From contig NZ_BILY01000038.1 in NCBI RefSeq assembly GCF_004000805.1, positions 1-64,000 on the forward strand: a DNA stretch of 64,000 nt, written 5' to 3'. Under the pieces are notes generated by a model. That model searched no databases and had not been told where the DNA came from. It was given only the letters and a program-made list of their open reading frames with translations. Positions 34,691 to 43,345 of the stretch are shown piece after piece; the first letter of the stretch is position 1; each line of letters begins with the position of its first letter. The translations under genes were made by a program, and so were the position numbers. This DNA is from Paenibacillus glycanilyticus NBRC 16618. Lineage in GTDB: Bacteria; Bacillota; Bacilli; Paenibacillales; Paenibacillaceae.

Positions 34691-35977
34691 ATGAAAAAAA
34701 TCAGCACCCTTGTTTTACTCGTAACGCTCAGTTTGACCCTGCTTATGGCAGGCTGTTCGAAGGCGGATAACTCGGCTAACACACCATCCTCTAACAACTC
34801 CACCAACCAGACGTCAAACTCTAATAATACGGATACAGGCTCGACGAATACGAGCACGAATGCGCCTAGCACGGAACCGGAGAACACTCCTTCGCAGCAG
34901 CCAAGCAATAACGGCGGCAGCACTTCCGAGAATCCAACTCCGATCAGCACGAATGAGAAAACCGTTCAGATCGGCAATGTTACGGCACTTCGTCTTGCCG
35001 ATTCGAAGGCGGGCTGGGTAGCCGGCAATGGCCAGATCGCCAGAACCGATGACGGCGGCGCACACTGGAGGCTGCAATATTCGGGCAGCAAGCCGATTAA
35101 TCAGATTTTTGCCCTTAGCAGCAATAAAGTGTGGGCAACCATTGGCGACAGCAATGCCAAAAGCCTAATCCTCATTCAATCGACGAATGGCGGCAAATCA
35201 TGGACGAAGGCCGGTACCGTGCCTAATCATGGATTCCTCCATTTCACGAACGACAAAACGGCCTTCAGCGGCAATGCGATGACCAAAGACGGCGGCAAAA
35301 CCTGGACGGAGCTGCAAACGCCGGGCAAAGAAATTGGCGAGGTATACTTCCATGACGTGAACAACGGCTGGGCGGTGCAAGTAGTGAATGGACGGCTTCT
35401 CTTCATGCATACCGGGAATGGCGGTAAAACTTGGAATACCGTGATGACACGCAAGACGGAAGACGCTCCTAACAACGTCATCATCCGTTCCACGGCAGCT
35501 AACGATGCCTGGATTGAGCTGATTGGAGGCTCCGGCATGTCCCAAACCTCCTATTCGCTGTTCCATACGGCAAACGGCGGCAAAACCTGGCTTCCTGCCA
35601 TCGTGAGGAACGGAGCAGGCTCCGGTCCGGCACCAGGCTTCACGATGGACGATGCATCGGTTCCTAAAGGCATGACCAGCTCGGCTCCAGGCACCTTGTA
35701 TGTCGTAAATCCGCAGACCGCGATTATGGGCGGGCAATGCTCGGCATGCGACAAACCTAACACCATCATGAAAACAACGGACGGCGGCAAGCATTGGACA
35801 ATCAGCAAGTCCGAATTTACGGGCTACGGCACGCAATTCATTGGCGCATCGGATGCCAGCCATATCTGGTTCATCACGACGGACGCGTCTAATGCAGCCG
35901 TTCTGAACACGTCCTCCGACGGAGGAAAGACGTGGCACAAGGCCTTTACTTTCAAAAAGCCGCAGGTTCAAAAATAA
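34691..35977 (+). CDS. Lipoprotein with seven Asp-box repeats (BNR/YCF48-like beta-propeller)
   Basis: This is a lipoprotein of 428 residues with lipobox LLMAGCSK and a long Asn/Ser/Thr-rich linker (about 24-90). The rest is a beta-propeller-like region with seven Asp-boxes of the form (S/T)xDGGxxW: DDGGAHW, TNGGKSW, KDGGKTW, GNGGKTW, ANGGKTW, TDGGKHW and SDGGKTW. No sialidase catalytic residues (FRIP motif) are evident, so a binding or scaffold role like YCF48/HCF136 is more likely than glycosidase activity. The ATG at 34691 is preferred over a GTG 9 nt upstream, which falls within the ribosome site. It is divergent from the dockerin/SLH operon. Confidence 0.8.
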   Translation: MKKISTLVLLVTLSLTLLMAGCSKADNSANTPSSNNSTNQTSNSNNTDTGSTNTSTNAPSTEPENTPSQQPSNNGGSTSENPTPISTNEKTVQIGNVTALRLADSKAGWVAGNGQIARTDDGGAHWRLQYSGSKPINQIFALSSNKVWATIGDSNAKSLILIQSTNGGKSWTKAGTVPNHGFLHFTNDKTAFSGNAMTKDGGKTWTELQTPGKEIGEVYFHDVNNGWAVQVVNGRLLFMHTGNGGKTWNTVMTRKTEDAPNNVIIRSTAANDAWIELIGGSGMSQTSYSLFHTANGGKTWLPAIVRNGAGSGPAPGFTMDDASVPKGMTSSAPGTLYVVNPQTAIMGGQCSACDKPNTIMKTTDGGKHWTISKSEFTGYGTQFIGASDASHIWFITTDASNAAVLNTSSDGGKTWHKAFTFKKPQVQK

Positions 35978-35988
35978 AGCTTGCGCAA

Positions 35989-36019
35989 AAAGCCCTTCTG
36001 CAGCCTGCAGAAGGGCTTT
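35989..36019. terminator. Bidirectional terminator
   Basis: AAAGCCCTTCTGCAG / CTGCAGAAGGGCTTT form a 15-bp stem with a one-base centre, followed by GCTTTTTT. Confidence 0.92.
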
Positions 36020-36042
36020 GCTTTTTTATTGAAAATCGCAAC

Positions 36043-36642
36043 TCAGTTCGTGTCCTTCATGCCTATCAGCTCTTTCCGGTGCGAATAGGCTAGCAGAATA
36101 AAGTTAATCAGCCCTAGAAGCACGTATGGCCAGGAGTAATTGTCCAGAACCAGATAGATGGATAACAGCAGCATCCCCAGCACAACATGAAAGGCGTCGG
36201 TCTCCGAGGAGATAGGCCTGCCCTTGCTCAGCCGTCTGGACGCCAATAGCAGCACCGCCAATATAATCGCATAGGCGAGGGATGCCGCAAAGCCGGTAAG
36301 CCCGCTCCAGACGCCGAAGGTCACGGCAATCGCTTTACCGCCCTTCCAATCGGCAAACGGAGAGAACATATGGCCAAGGATAGCCGCCGCCGCGGGAAAA
36401 ATAATACCGAAACCGGTAACCGTGTCGCCATGCTGCATCAAGGCCAAGGGCAGGTAACCCTTCCCAAAATCCAGCACAATGCCGGCGAAGCCGTATCCGT
36501 AGCCCGCTGCCTTCCATAAATTTATCGCACCCGGATTGCCGTCTCCGTAGGTTATCAGATTAATCTTCATAAGCCTGCCGATCCAATACGAGAACATCAA
36601 GGAACCCGCCAGAAACGCTAATGCCGTCCATCCGATGATCAT
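36043..36642 (-). CDS. PlsY-like glycerol-3-phosphate acyltransferase family protein
   Basis: This membrane protein has 199 residues, about the PlsY length. The three PlsY motifs are recognisable but altered: GDGNPGAINLW (usual GSGNxGATN), the phosphate-loop region DFGKGYLP, and WKGGKAIA (usual F/KGGKGVA). These changes suggest a paralogue with a different acyl acceptor rather than the housekeeping enzyme. It overlaps the glycosyltransferase stop by 4 bp (ATGA), so the two are translationally coupled and probably act on one lipid. Confidence 0.75.
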   Translation of the reverse strand: MIIGWTALAFLAGSLMFSYWIGRLMKINLITYGDGNPGAINLWKAAGYGYGFAGIVLDFGKGYLPLALMQHGDTVTGFGIIFPAAAAILGHMFSPFADWKGGKAIAVTFGVWSGLTGFAASLAYAIILAVLLLASRRLSKGRPISSETDAFHVVLGMLLLSIYLVLDNYSWPYVLLGLINFILLAYSHRKELIGMKDTN

Positions 36643-37739
36643 GGATTGCCACGCCCCCCTACCTCAATGCTTCTGCCCTTCCAGGCTACCTTCCGCAGAA
36701 ACACTACCTGATACAGAGAATAAAGCATAACGTACAAGAAGAAGACCGTGCTTAACAGATGAACGGCCGGAAGCCAGATGCCGAAGCGCCCCGTATAGCC
36801 GACGAAATAATAAATTTGCAGCGTGTAGATCGCATAACCGATGGCTAAGGGCAGCAGCGCGGACGTTCCGATGACAAAAGGAGCCACTTCCGCCGCGATA
36901 AGGCCGATTAGCCAGACGGCTATGAGCAGCGTGGTTCCGATATGCAGCTTGCTTGTGCTGAGCACGGCCCCTTTGCTAAAGCCTTGAATTTCGCTTTTGA
37001 TCCCGCCGGGATACATGCGGAAGGACACCATTCCCCGGCCGATATAATTCTTCACTTTCACCCCGGCCTGGATAAACCGCGCTCCCAGGTTCAGATCGTC
37101 AAGCACCTCGCCTTTGACGCTCTCATGTCCTTTCGCCTGCTCGTAATCCTCCCTTGTGGCGAGAATACAGGAGCCGTATAAACCCTTATTCGGGTTTGTC
37201 CGCTCCATGGGAGACGTAAAAGCGAACAAGCCAAGCAGGTTCGGGATAAGCGCCAGCCGCTCGTAAAATTTTTCCGCCACGTGAAAAGGAACAACCGAGA
37301 GAACCCCGCCCTCCTTCTCTCTCGCAGCCAGCAGGGAGCGCACCGCGTCGGGCGCCAGGCGGACATCCGCATCCAGAAACAGAATCAGCTCGCCCTCGGC
37401 CTGCAGGTAACCGTTCCAGACCGCCCAGTTCTTGCCTGTCCATCCGGACGGGAGTTCCGGGTTCGAGACGACTTTTATGCCATAGCTCTCCGCAATGGCC
37501 TGCGTACGGTCCTCCGAATGATCGTCCACCACAATAATCTCAAACGGTTTATAGGACTGAGCCTTAAGGGAGCCCAGCAAAAAAGGCAAATTGCCTTCCT
37601 CATTACGGGCTGGGATAATAACCGACAGCTTTCTTTCTTGAAAGGGACCTTCGCTGCTGACAGGCACCGTATTTCTTCGGAAAAGCACAAACCCCATGGC
37701 TGAGGCGCATACGAGTAAGGCTGTGATCAATACCCCCAA
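36639..37739 (-). CDS. Family 2 glycosyltransferase, CrtQ-like
   Basis: This membrane glycosyltransferase has an N-terminal span, a GT2 catalytic domain (VIIPARNEEGNLPFLLGSL, VVDDHSEDRT, DXD-like FLDADV, and acceptor-side EVLDDLNLG) and three C-terminal spans. The pattern resembles 4,4'-diaponeurosporenoate glycosyltransferase and related glycolipid enzymes. I prefer a TTG start at 37739 (366 residues), because GGGGGG lies just upstream; the ATG at 37874 has no ribosome site. No other carotenoid genes are nearby, so a polyprenyl or other lipid acceptor is possible. Confidence 0.78.
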   Translation of the reverse strand: MGVLITALLVCASAMGFVLFRRNTVPVSSEGPFQERKLSVIIPARNEEGNLPFLLGSLKAQSYKPFEIIVVDDHSEDRTQAIAESYGIKVVSNPELPSGWTGKNWAVWNGYLQAEGELILFLDADVRLAPDAVRSLLAAREKEGGVLSVVPFHVAEKFYERLALIPNLLGLFAFTSPMERTNPNKGLYGSCILATREDYEQAKGHESVKGEVLDDLNLGARFIQAGVKVKNYIGRGMVSFRMYPGGIKSEIQGFSKGAVLSTSKLHIGTTLLIAVWLIGLIAAEVAPFVIGTSALLPLAIGYAIYTLQIYYFVGYTGRFGIWLPAVHLLSTVFFLYVMLYSLYQVVFLRKVAWKGRSIEVGGRGNP

Positions 37740-37892
37740 TGTCTCACACCCCCCAATAAGCTTATATAGCAAATATATGGCTTTGGCAGTCGTTCTAAGA
37801 ACGTTTATCTGCCCGGGGGGAGGCTTGATCCATTCATTTTTTATTTCATGTATCGGGAGGAAGCCTATAGACATGCAGGTCAGGACAGATAC

Positions 37893-38834
37893 CTATGCCT
37901 TTTTCTTTCCTAATTGCGGGATTTCCCGCTCAGGCGGCCCGATTCTTACATGCTTCCCGTCGAACGACAGCACGGCCTTGCCTTCTACCTGCATCTGCTC
38001 CAGATAATCCTTAGGGATTTGCAGCCTCCCGATTTGATCGATAACGACAAACTGCTCGTGGCGGGAGCCAAACCGGGCATCCTGCTCCGATTGCTCCTGC
38101 CCCCCGGGCTCATCCGATTGCCCATCGCCTTCCCGCTTGATCCACTCTGTGCTGGTCAGCCCGTCGCGGATCGCCACGACTCGGTCGACCTGATCGGCTA
38201 CGGACAGGTCATGGGTAACGATGACAATCGTCACTCCCATCTCCCGGTTCAAGCGGCGAAAAATTCGCAGGATCTGCTCCCCCGTGGCGTGATCCACCGA
38301 ACCGGTTGGTTCGTCGGCCAGCACCAGCTGCGGCCGGTTCGCCAGGGAAATGGCAAGAGCGACGCGCTGCTGCTCGCCGCCGCTCAGTTGGGTAAGCCTG
38401 CTGCCCATCCGGCGCTCCAGCCCGACAGCCGCAAGCAGCTGCTTTGCATAAGCCCGGTCGGGCTTGCCGTGAATCAGCATGGGCAGCTCGACATTTTGCA
38501 ATGCGGTCAGGTAGGGAACCAGATTGCGCCCGTTATTTTGCCAGATGAACCCGACAGTCTCCCGTTTGTAGGCGATCAGCTGCTCCTTGGTCATCTTCAG
38601 CAGGTCCCAATTGCCTACATGCGCCCGGCCCGCCGAAGGACGGTCAAGCCCGCCCAATATGTTAAGCAGAGTTGATTTCCCGCTTCCGCTGTTGCCGATA
38701 ATCGCCATCATTTCGCCCTGCTCCACCGTGAGGTTCAGCCCGTGGAGGGCCACTACTTCCACCTCTTCCGTTTTATAGATTTTGACCAGGCCCTCGCAAT
38801 AAATCATTGGCGCCTTATCGTCTGTTGCTTCCAT
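37893..38834 (-). CDS. ABC transporter ATPase with C-terminal AbrB-like domain
   Basis: This protein has 313 residues. The first 230 are a LolD/MacB-type ATPase (Walker A GNSGSGKST at 47-55, signature LSGGEQQRVALA, Walker B LVLADEPTGSVD). A charged linker (230-257) leads to about 40 residues that match an AbrB/MazE swapped-hairpin fold (VVIDQIGRLQIPKDYLEQM at about 263-281). AbrB domains normally bind DNA, so this fusion is unusual. It is the last gene of a five-gene operon; its start overlaps the permease stop. The tail may tether or regulate the transporter, or bind DNA (open). Confidence 0.8.
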   Translation of the reverse strand: MEATDDKAPMIYCEGLVKIYKTEEVEVVALHGLNLTVEQGEMMAIIGNSGSGKSTLLNILGGLDRPSAGRAHVGNWDLLKMTKEQLIAYKRETVGFIWQNNGRNLVPYLTALQNVELPMLIHGKPDRAYAKQLLAAVGLERRMGSRLTQLSGGEQQRVALAISLANRPQLVLADEPTGSVDHATGEQILRIFRRLNREMGVTIVIVTHDLSVADQVDRVVAIRDGLTSTEWIKREGDGQSDEPGGQEQSEQDARFGSRHEQFVVIDQIGRLQIPKDYLEQMQVEGKAVLSFDGKHVRIGPPEREIPQLGKKKA

Positions 38835-41614
38835 TAACGTTCCTCCCCCAGCTTAACAGCCTGCGTAATGCGGAGACTTCTTAGCTGCCAGAGCAGGAGA
38901 CAAGCGCCCGCCGCCAGCATGAAGCCAACGGCCGCATAAAGCTTAAGCATATCCTCCGCTTCGAACACAATTCTAAAGGGCGGCACCTGCCTCGCGTTCT
39001 CCAGGCTTTTGTCCTGCAGGAACGGCAGGAACAGGCGGCTTGCTAGCTGGCCCAGACCGATCCCCGCGGCAACGGACAGTCCCATCGTGAAGAGCTGCTC
39101 CAGAAGCAGCATGCACGTCAGCTGCAGACGAGACAGCCCCATCGCCCGCAGGATGCCAAGCTGAACCGCCCGGCGCGACAACGCGAAGAACCAGAAAATG
39201 AGATAACCAAGCAAGGATACCAGCAGCGAGATCAGAAAGCCGAGGCTCAGGATCCCGAACAAACCGCCTTGAGCGGGATGATTGCGACGGTCGATCAGCT
39301 CGCCCCGCGCATCCCTTACCGAGCTGACTTCGATTCCCCGGTTGGCAAGCGTGTCCAGTACGTTCGCCAGCTTCGCGCCTTCCTTCATGTTCAGCCACAC
39401 TTCATAAGGCGTTTTCTCCACCTGCTGATAAATATAATCCAGATTCCCGATAAAAAAAGGCGCTTCATCCTCATACAAGCTGGGCCAATACGGAACCACG
39501 CCCACCACGACGAATTCCACGGGGGTATTGTCGTAGCCGATCTGAATGGTAAGCGGATCTCCTTCCTTCAGGCTGTGCTTCTTCGCAAAAGCTTCGGATA
39601 CAAGCACCGCCTGCTCGGCCGTGCCTAAAGCATTCAAATAATAATAAGGATGCATCTTGTACAAATCGTTGCGGAACCAGGCGGTTCCGGCAAAAGCCGC
39701 ATTGTCGATTCCGACGACCTGCCCGCTTCCCGCCGACTTGCCGCTTACCTCAACCTTGCCGTTTGCCTTCCATACCCTAGTGGCGGCTTCTACGCCCTGC
39801 AGGTTCCGGAATGCCTCAAACGAGGGCTCCGCGTAATAAATTTTGTTCTGGTCATTCTCGTCTTGGACCCCTTCCCACGCAGTATCGAGCACCACGTCGG
39901 CGCCATACTCATATTGCGTGCGGTCCGAGGCGTTAAGATCCATCGTCCGTGCAGCCGACGAATTGTACACGCCTAGCCCGATCGTCAGAATAAGCAGAAT
40001 CATCAGCGGGTAAAAGCTTGCCGCGGAACGGGACAGCTGCGTCAGCGTCACGTATAGGGTAACCGGCATGCGGCTCCGCATAAGCCTATTCCAATACCGC
40101 AGCAAAAGCGGAAACAGCCTGAGGCAGAGCAGACCGGCCGCAAAGATCATCAAAGCCGGCAGGACAAATATAACGGTCTGCAGCGTTGTGTCTCCCCCGC
40201 TTCCCGCGGACACAAGGCTGCCGCTTTGCAGCATATACCAGCCTGCGGCGGACAAAAGAGCCAAAGCCGCGTCTATGTACAGTCGCTGCCAAAACGGCTT
40301 ATCCGCGGAGCTCGCCCGCTTCTGGGCATGCTGGACAACGGAGGCTTCCGCAAATTTGCGAACGGGAGCCGTGGATGCCACTACGGCGAGCAGCGTTGCG
40401 GCAGCCCCGAAGAGCAGAGACGTTCCGGTAAAGCCAACCGGTATCGATTTTCGGCCGACAAAAGACAGGAACCCGCTGGACGATCCGATGACCTTCGCCA
40501 TAAACCAGGCCAGCCCCATGCCGAGCAGCAACGCCGATATCCCCAGCAAGACCGATTCCAGCGCATACAAGGCGGTAATCTGGCGGGGACTCGCCCCGCG
40601 GCTGTGCAAAACCGCAATGTCGCTGCGCTGCCTCTCCAGCGCCTGCTGCGCATTAAGCGTGATGAAATAGAGCACCATCGCCAGCACCGGAGCAGCCAGC
40701 GCGAACAGCATGGCGAGCAGCAGCAGGCTTTGCTTCTGGAACTCATGCAGCATGGCGGCGAAGGAGAGATTCACCTTTGTGCCTGCCAGCATGCCATGCA
40801 GCGTAATGTCCAGCCGTCCAAGCTCGCCGATAAGAGGAGCCAGGTCGCGGATCCGGATATTTTGCAGATCAAACGCATAGTACCAGCCGCCGTCGCCCGG
40901 CATCAGCTTATCGACGCCAAGCAAGGTTTCGGACATCGTCTTCGGGCTGACCCACAGCGTATCCGCCAGCTTGTCCTTCCCGTCAATCGCCCAGTTCAGA
41001 TCCGTCTCATTCTTCAGCGTGTAGGAGCCGGTGATGCGGAGGGTCAGCCGCTTTATCTTGCCGTCCTCGTTTTTGGCGTCGTAAGTAAAGGTATCGCCAA
41101 TCCTCCAATCATACCGTTCCATCGTGTCGTGCAGAGCCAGCACCTCGATGGCGCCGTCCTGAATCCCGTCTCTTGGCAGCTTGCCATCCGTTAGATTCAC
41201 CGCATCCGGCACGCCGCTCTGCGTGGCAAGCTCCATTCGAACCAAACGTCCGGCCTGCGCGGAGCCGCCGCTCCGAATCGTGGAGGACGGAAGACTAATC
41301 CGGCTGGAGTAGGCTTGGGCCGGGAACCCGATACGATCCGGCAATACCTTCCTCATCCAATTGTCCAATTCGCCAAGACCGGACCAATCCGCGTCAGCGC
41401 TGCCGTCCGATTGGTATTTCATATACAAGGAAGCGGCCGGCAGGCCTTCCGTCTCCTCCTGCAGCGACTTCGCGACGACCCGCTTCAGCGTGCCGTCCGC
41501 GTACATCGGAATGCTCATGGCAAAGGAAGCCGCAACGGTTAAGCCGAGCAGCGTGCTGAGCGTAAACCAGCGGTTTTGCCACATTTTCAGAAATAGAAAC
41601 TGGAGAATGCGCAT
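38834..41614 (-). CDS. FtsX-like ABC transporter permease
   Basis: This large permease has 926 residues. An N-terminal membrane anchor and an external domain (about 40-290) precede a first FtsX core of three spans (about 295-420). A middle membrane pair, a second external domain (about 560-770) and a second FtsX core (about 780-920, LGILRAMGLSRLQLTCMLLLEQ) follow. The duplicated layout is that of macrolide/lipoprotein exporters of the MacB/LolCE type. It overlaps its neighbours by a base or so and is flanked by two ATPase genes. Confidence 0.88.
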   Translation of the reverse strand: MRILQFLFLKMWQNRWFTLSTLLGLTVAASFAMSIPMYADGTLKRVVAKSLQEETEGLPAASLYMKYQSDGSADADWSGLGELDNWMRKVLPDRIGFPAQAYSSRISLPSSTIRSGGSAQAGRLVRMELATQSGVPDAVNLTDGKLPRDGIQDGAIEVLALHDTMERYDWRIGDTFTYDAKNEDGKIKRLTLRITGSYTLKNETDLNWAIDGKDKLADTLWVSPKTMSETLLGVDKLMPGDGGWYYAFDLQNIRIRDLAPLIGELGRLDITLHGMLAGTKVNLSFAAMLHEFQKQSLLLLAMLFALAAPVLAMVLYFITLNAQQALERQRSDIAVLHSRGASPRQITALYALESVLLGISALLLGMGLAWFMAKVIGSSSGFLSFVGRKSIPVGFTGTSLLFGAAATLLAVVASTAPVRKFAEASVVQHAQKRASSADKPFWQRLYIDAALALLSAAGWYMLQSGSLVSAGSGGDTTLQTVIFVLPALMIFAAGLLCLRLFPLLLRYWNRLMRSRMPVTLYVTLTQLSRSAASFYPLMILLILTIGLGVYNSSAARTMDLNASDRTQYEYGADVVLDTAWEGVQDENDQNKIYYAEPSFEAFRNLQGVEAATRVWKANGKVEVSGKSAGSGQVVGIDNAAFAGTAWFRNDLYKMHPYYYLNALGTAEQAVLVSEAFAKKHSLKEGDPLTIQIGYDNTPVEFVVVGVVPYWPSLYEDEAPFFIGNLDYIYQQVEKTPYEVWLNMKEGAKLANVLDTLANRGIEVSSVRDARGELIDRRNHPAQGGLFGILSLGFLISLLVSLLGYLIFWFFALSRRAVQLGILRAMGLSRLQLTCMLLLEQLFTMGLSVAAGIGLGQLASRLFLPFLQDKSLENARQVPPFRIVFEAEDMLKLYAAVGFMLAAGACLLLWQLRSLRITQAVKLGEER

Positions 41615-42687
41615 TATTTGCCCACAACCTTCTGGCCTTCCTCCAGCCCTTTAATAATCTCAACATCCGTTGAGGTCTGGATGCCGGTCTCGACGTCCAC
41701 CTCGCCTTTGCTGCCGTCTTTGCCCGCGACAAGCACGTAATGCCTGCTGTTTTGCGTTCTTAGCGAGGATAGGGGAATGGTCAGGGCGTTTTCCTTCCGC
41801 TGCACGATAACGGACGCTGACAGAGGGGTCCCCCGGCCAAGGCCGTCAGGCAGCTTATCGAGTTCAATGAGGGTATAGGCGTCAAGCGATTCCTCGTCTC
41901 CGTTACCGCCCTGCTGCCCATCCTCAACCGGAAGTCTCTTGACTTTGCCCTTGAATTCGCCCACGGCGTTAATATCCACGATCGTTTCCATGCCGGGGGC
42001 AATGCTGTCCATATCGTTTGTGTTGAACTGTACGGCCACGACAAGCGAATCCATATCGGCTATGCGGCCAATCGATTCGTAAGCCCTCGCCAGATCCCCT
42101 TTTTCCGCGGTAAAGCTAACGATTGTTCCCGAATACGGGGCGACCAGCTTCAGACTGCTTAACTCCTCCTTCAGCTCGGCAAGCTCCTCCTTCATCAGCT
42201 CGTAATCCAGCTGCTGCTTGCGCAGGAGTACGCTATCCGCGGTTTCGGAGTCGCCACGCATCGCTTCCTTTAAATCCAGCTCGGACTTCTCGATATCGAT
42301 TTCCTTACGCCGGATCTGACTGTTCAGGTCTCCCGGATCAAGCTCTGCCAGCACCTGGCCTTGCTTCACCTTGTCCCCGGCCTTCACATAGACGTCCGTG
42401 ATCCGCCGGTTATCCGTCTCAAAAAATAAGTTCTCCTCCTGCGCGGACAACAGCTTGCCCGAACCGGTCGCTTTCAGCTCAAGCGTCTTCTTCTTGACCG
42501 GATATTCCGGCTTCTGCGAAATTTTCGGCACCTTGATTTCCGGCAATGCCTCCTTCTCTTCCTCCTGCGGCATCAGCGAGCAGCCCGCGAGCAAGGCGAA
42601 CCCAACTACCGCAAGCACCAGGCCTGCCGCCCGTCCTTTCTTACTCCGGCTCCTGCAGCCGGCCGTCCGCCATCTGATAGACAACAT
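41614..42687 (-). CDS. HlyD/MacA-type membrane fusion (adaptor) lipoprotein
   Basis: This is a periplasmic-adaptor-type protein of about 357 residues with a basic N-terminus and lipobox FALLAGCS. A first biotinyl-lipoyl half (VKAGDKVKQGQVLAELD), a coiled coil (about 105-160, EIDIEKSELDLKEAMRG) and a second half (LVAPYSGTIVSFTAEKGD) follow. Gram-positive relatives such as YknX work with MacB-like permeases. GGAGG 6 nt upstream decides the ATG at 42687, inside the end of the preceding ATPase gene (47-bp overlap). Confidence 0.85.
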   Translation of the reverse strand: MLSIRWRTAGCRSRSKKGRAAGLVLAVVGFALLAGCSLMPQEEEKEALPEIKVPKISQKPEYPVKKKTLELKATGSGKLLSAQEENLFFETDNRRITDVYVKAGDKVKQGQVLAELDPGDLNSQIRRKEIDIEKSELDLKEAMRGDSETADSVLLRKQQLDYELMKEELAELKEELSSLKLVAPYSGTIVSFTAEKGDLARAYESIGRIADMDSLVVAVQFNTNDMDSIAPGMETIVDINAVGEFKGKVKRLPVEDGQQGGNGDEESLDAYTLIELDKLPDGLGRGTPLSASVIVQRKENALTIPLSSLRTQNSRHYVLVAGKDGSKGEVDVETGIQTSTDVEIIKGLEEGQKVVGK

Positions 42688-43345
42688 CCGCCGCCTCCCA
42701 TAACGTAGAATCATGTGTCGTCATGCAGATGGCGATTCCTTCCGCTTCGATAATGTCGCGAAAGATAGCGATAATTCTGGCCGCCATCTGCGAATCCAGC
42801 TCCGCTGTTGGTTCATCGGCCAGCAGCAATGCCGGTTTATGGGCGATAGCCTTGGCTATCGCAATCCGCTGCTGCTCGCCGCCCGACAGCTCATAAGGAC
42901 GATGATTAGCCCGCTTCGTTAGTCCCACCAGCTCCAGGCATCGGGCCGTCCTTGGCTTCCATTCCGAGCGGCGCGCCCCGGCCATCCGCAGCGACAGCTC
43001 GACATTCTCCCAGGCGGAGAAGAGCGGCAGCAAAGCAAAGGATTGAAAAACAAAGCCGATCTGCCTGCGCCGAAGCATGGTCAACTGCTTGTCGCTCTGG
43101 TTCTGGAACGAACGTCCTCGGAAGAAGACCTCCCCCTCGGAGGGCTGATCCAATCCTCCGAGCAGATTAAGAAGCGTTGTTTTCCCCGAACCGGATCGCC
43201 CCCGAAGCATCGTCAGCTTGCCGGATTCGACCGTCAGGTCGATCCCCTTCAACACCTGAAGGGGAATACCGCCGCTAATAAAGCTTTTGTGAACGCCGCG
43301 CACCTCAAGCAACAGACCCGCAGGCTGCATAAGTTGAACCGCCAT
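42641..43345 (-). CDS. ABC transporter ATPase (MacB/LolD type)
   Basis: This ATPase has 234 residues with Walker A GRSGSGKTT, signature LSGGEQQRIAIAKA and Walker B LLLADEPTAELD. It is the canonical motor for the FtsX permease of this operon. Unlike the second ATPase (37893-38834) it has no C-terminal extension. It overlaps the binding-protein stop by one base and the adaptor start by 47 bp, so the operon is translationally coupled. Confidence 0.9.
   Translation of the reverse strand: MAVQLMQPAGLLLEVRGVHKSFISGGIPLQVLKGIDLTVESGKLTMLRGRSGSGKTTLLNLLGGLDQPSEGEVFFRGRSFQNQSDKQLTMLRRRQIGFVFQSFALLPLFSAWENVELSLRMAGARRSEWKPRTARCLELVGLTKRANHRPYELSGGEQQRIAIAKAIAHKPALLLADEPTAELDSQMAARIIAIFRDIIEAEGIAICMTTHDSTLWEAADVVYQMADGRLQEPE

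Noticed and set aside
40226..41194. 322-codon open frame on the plus strand
   Set aside because: It is antisense to the FtsX permease and rich in Gln/Arg, with no start signal.
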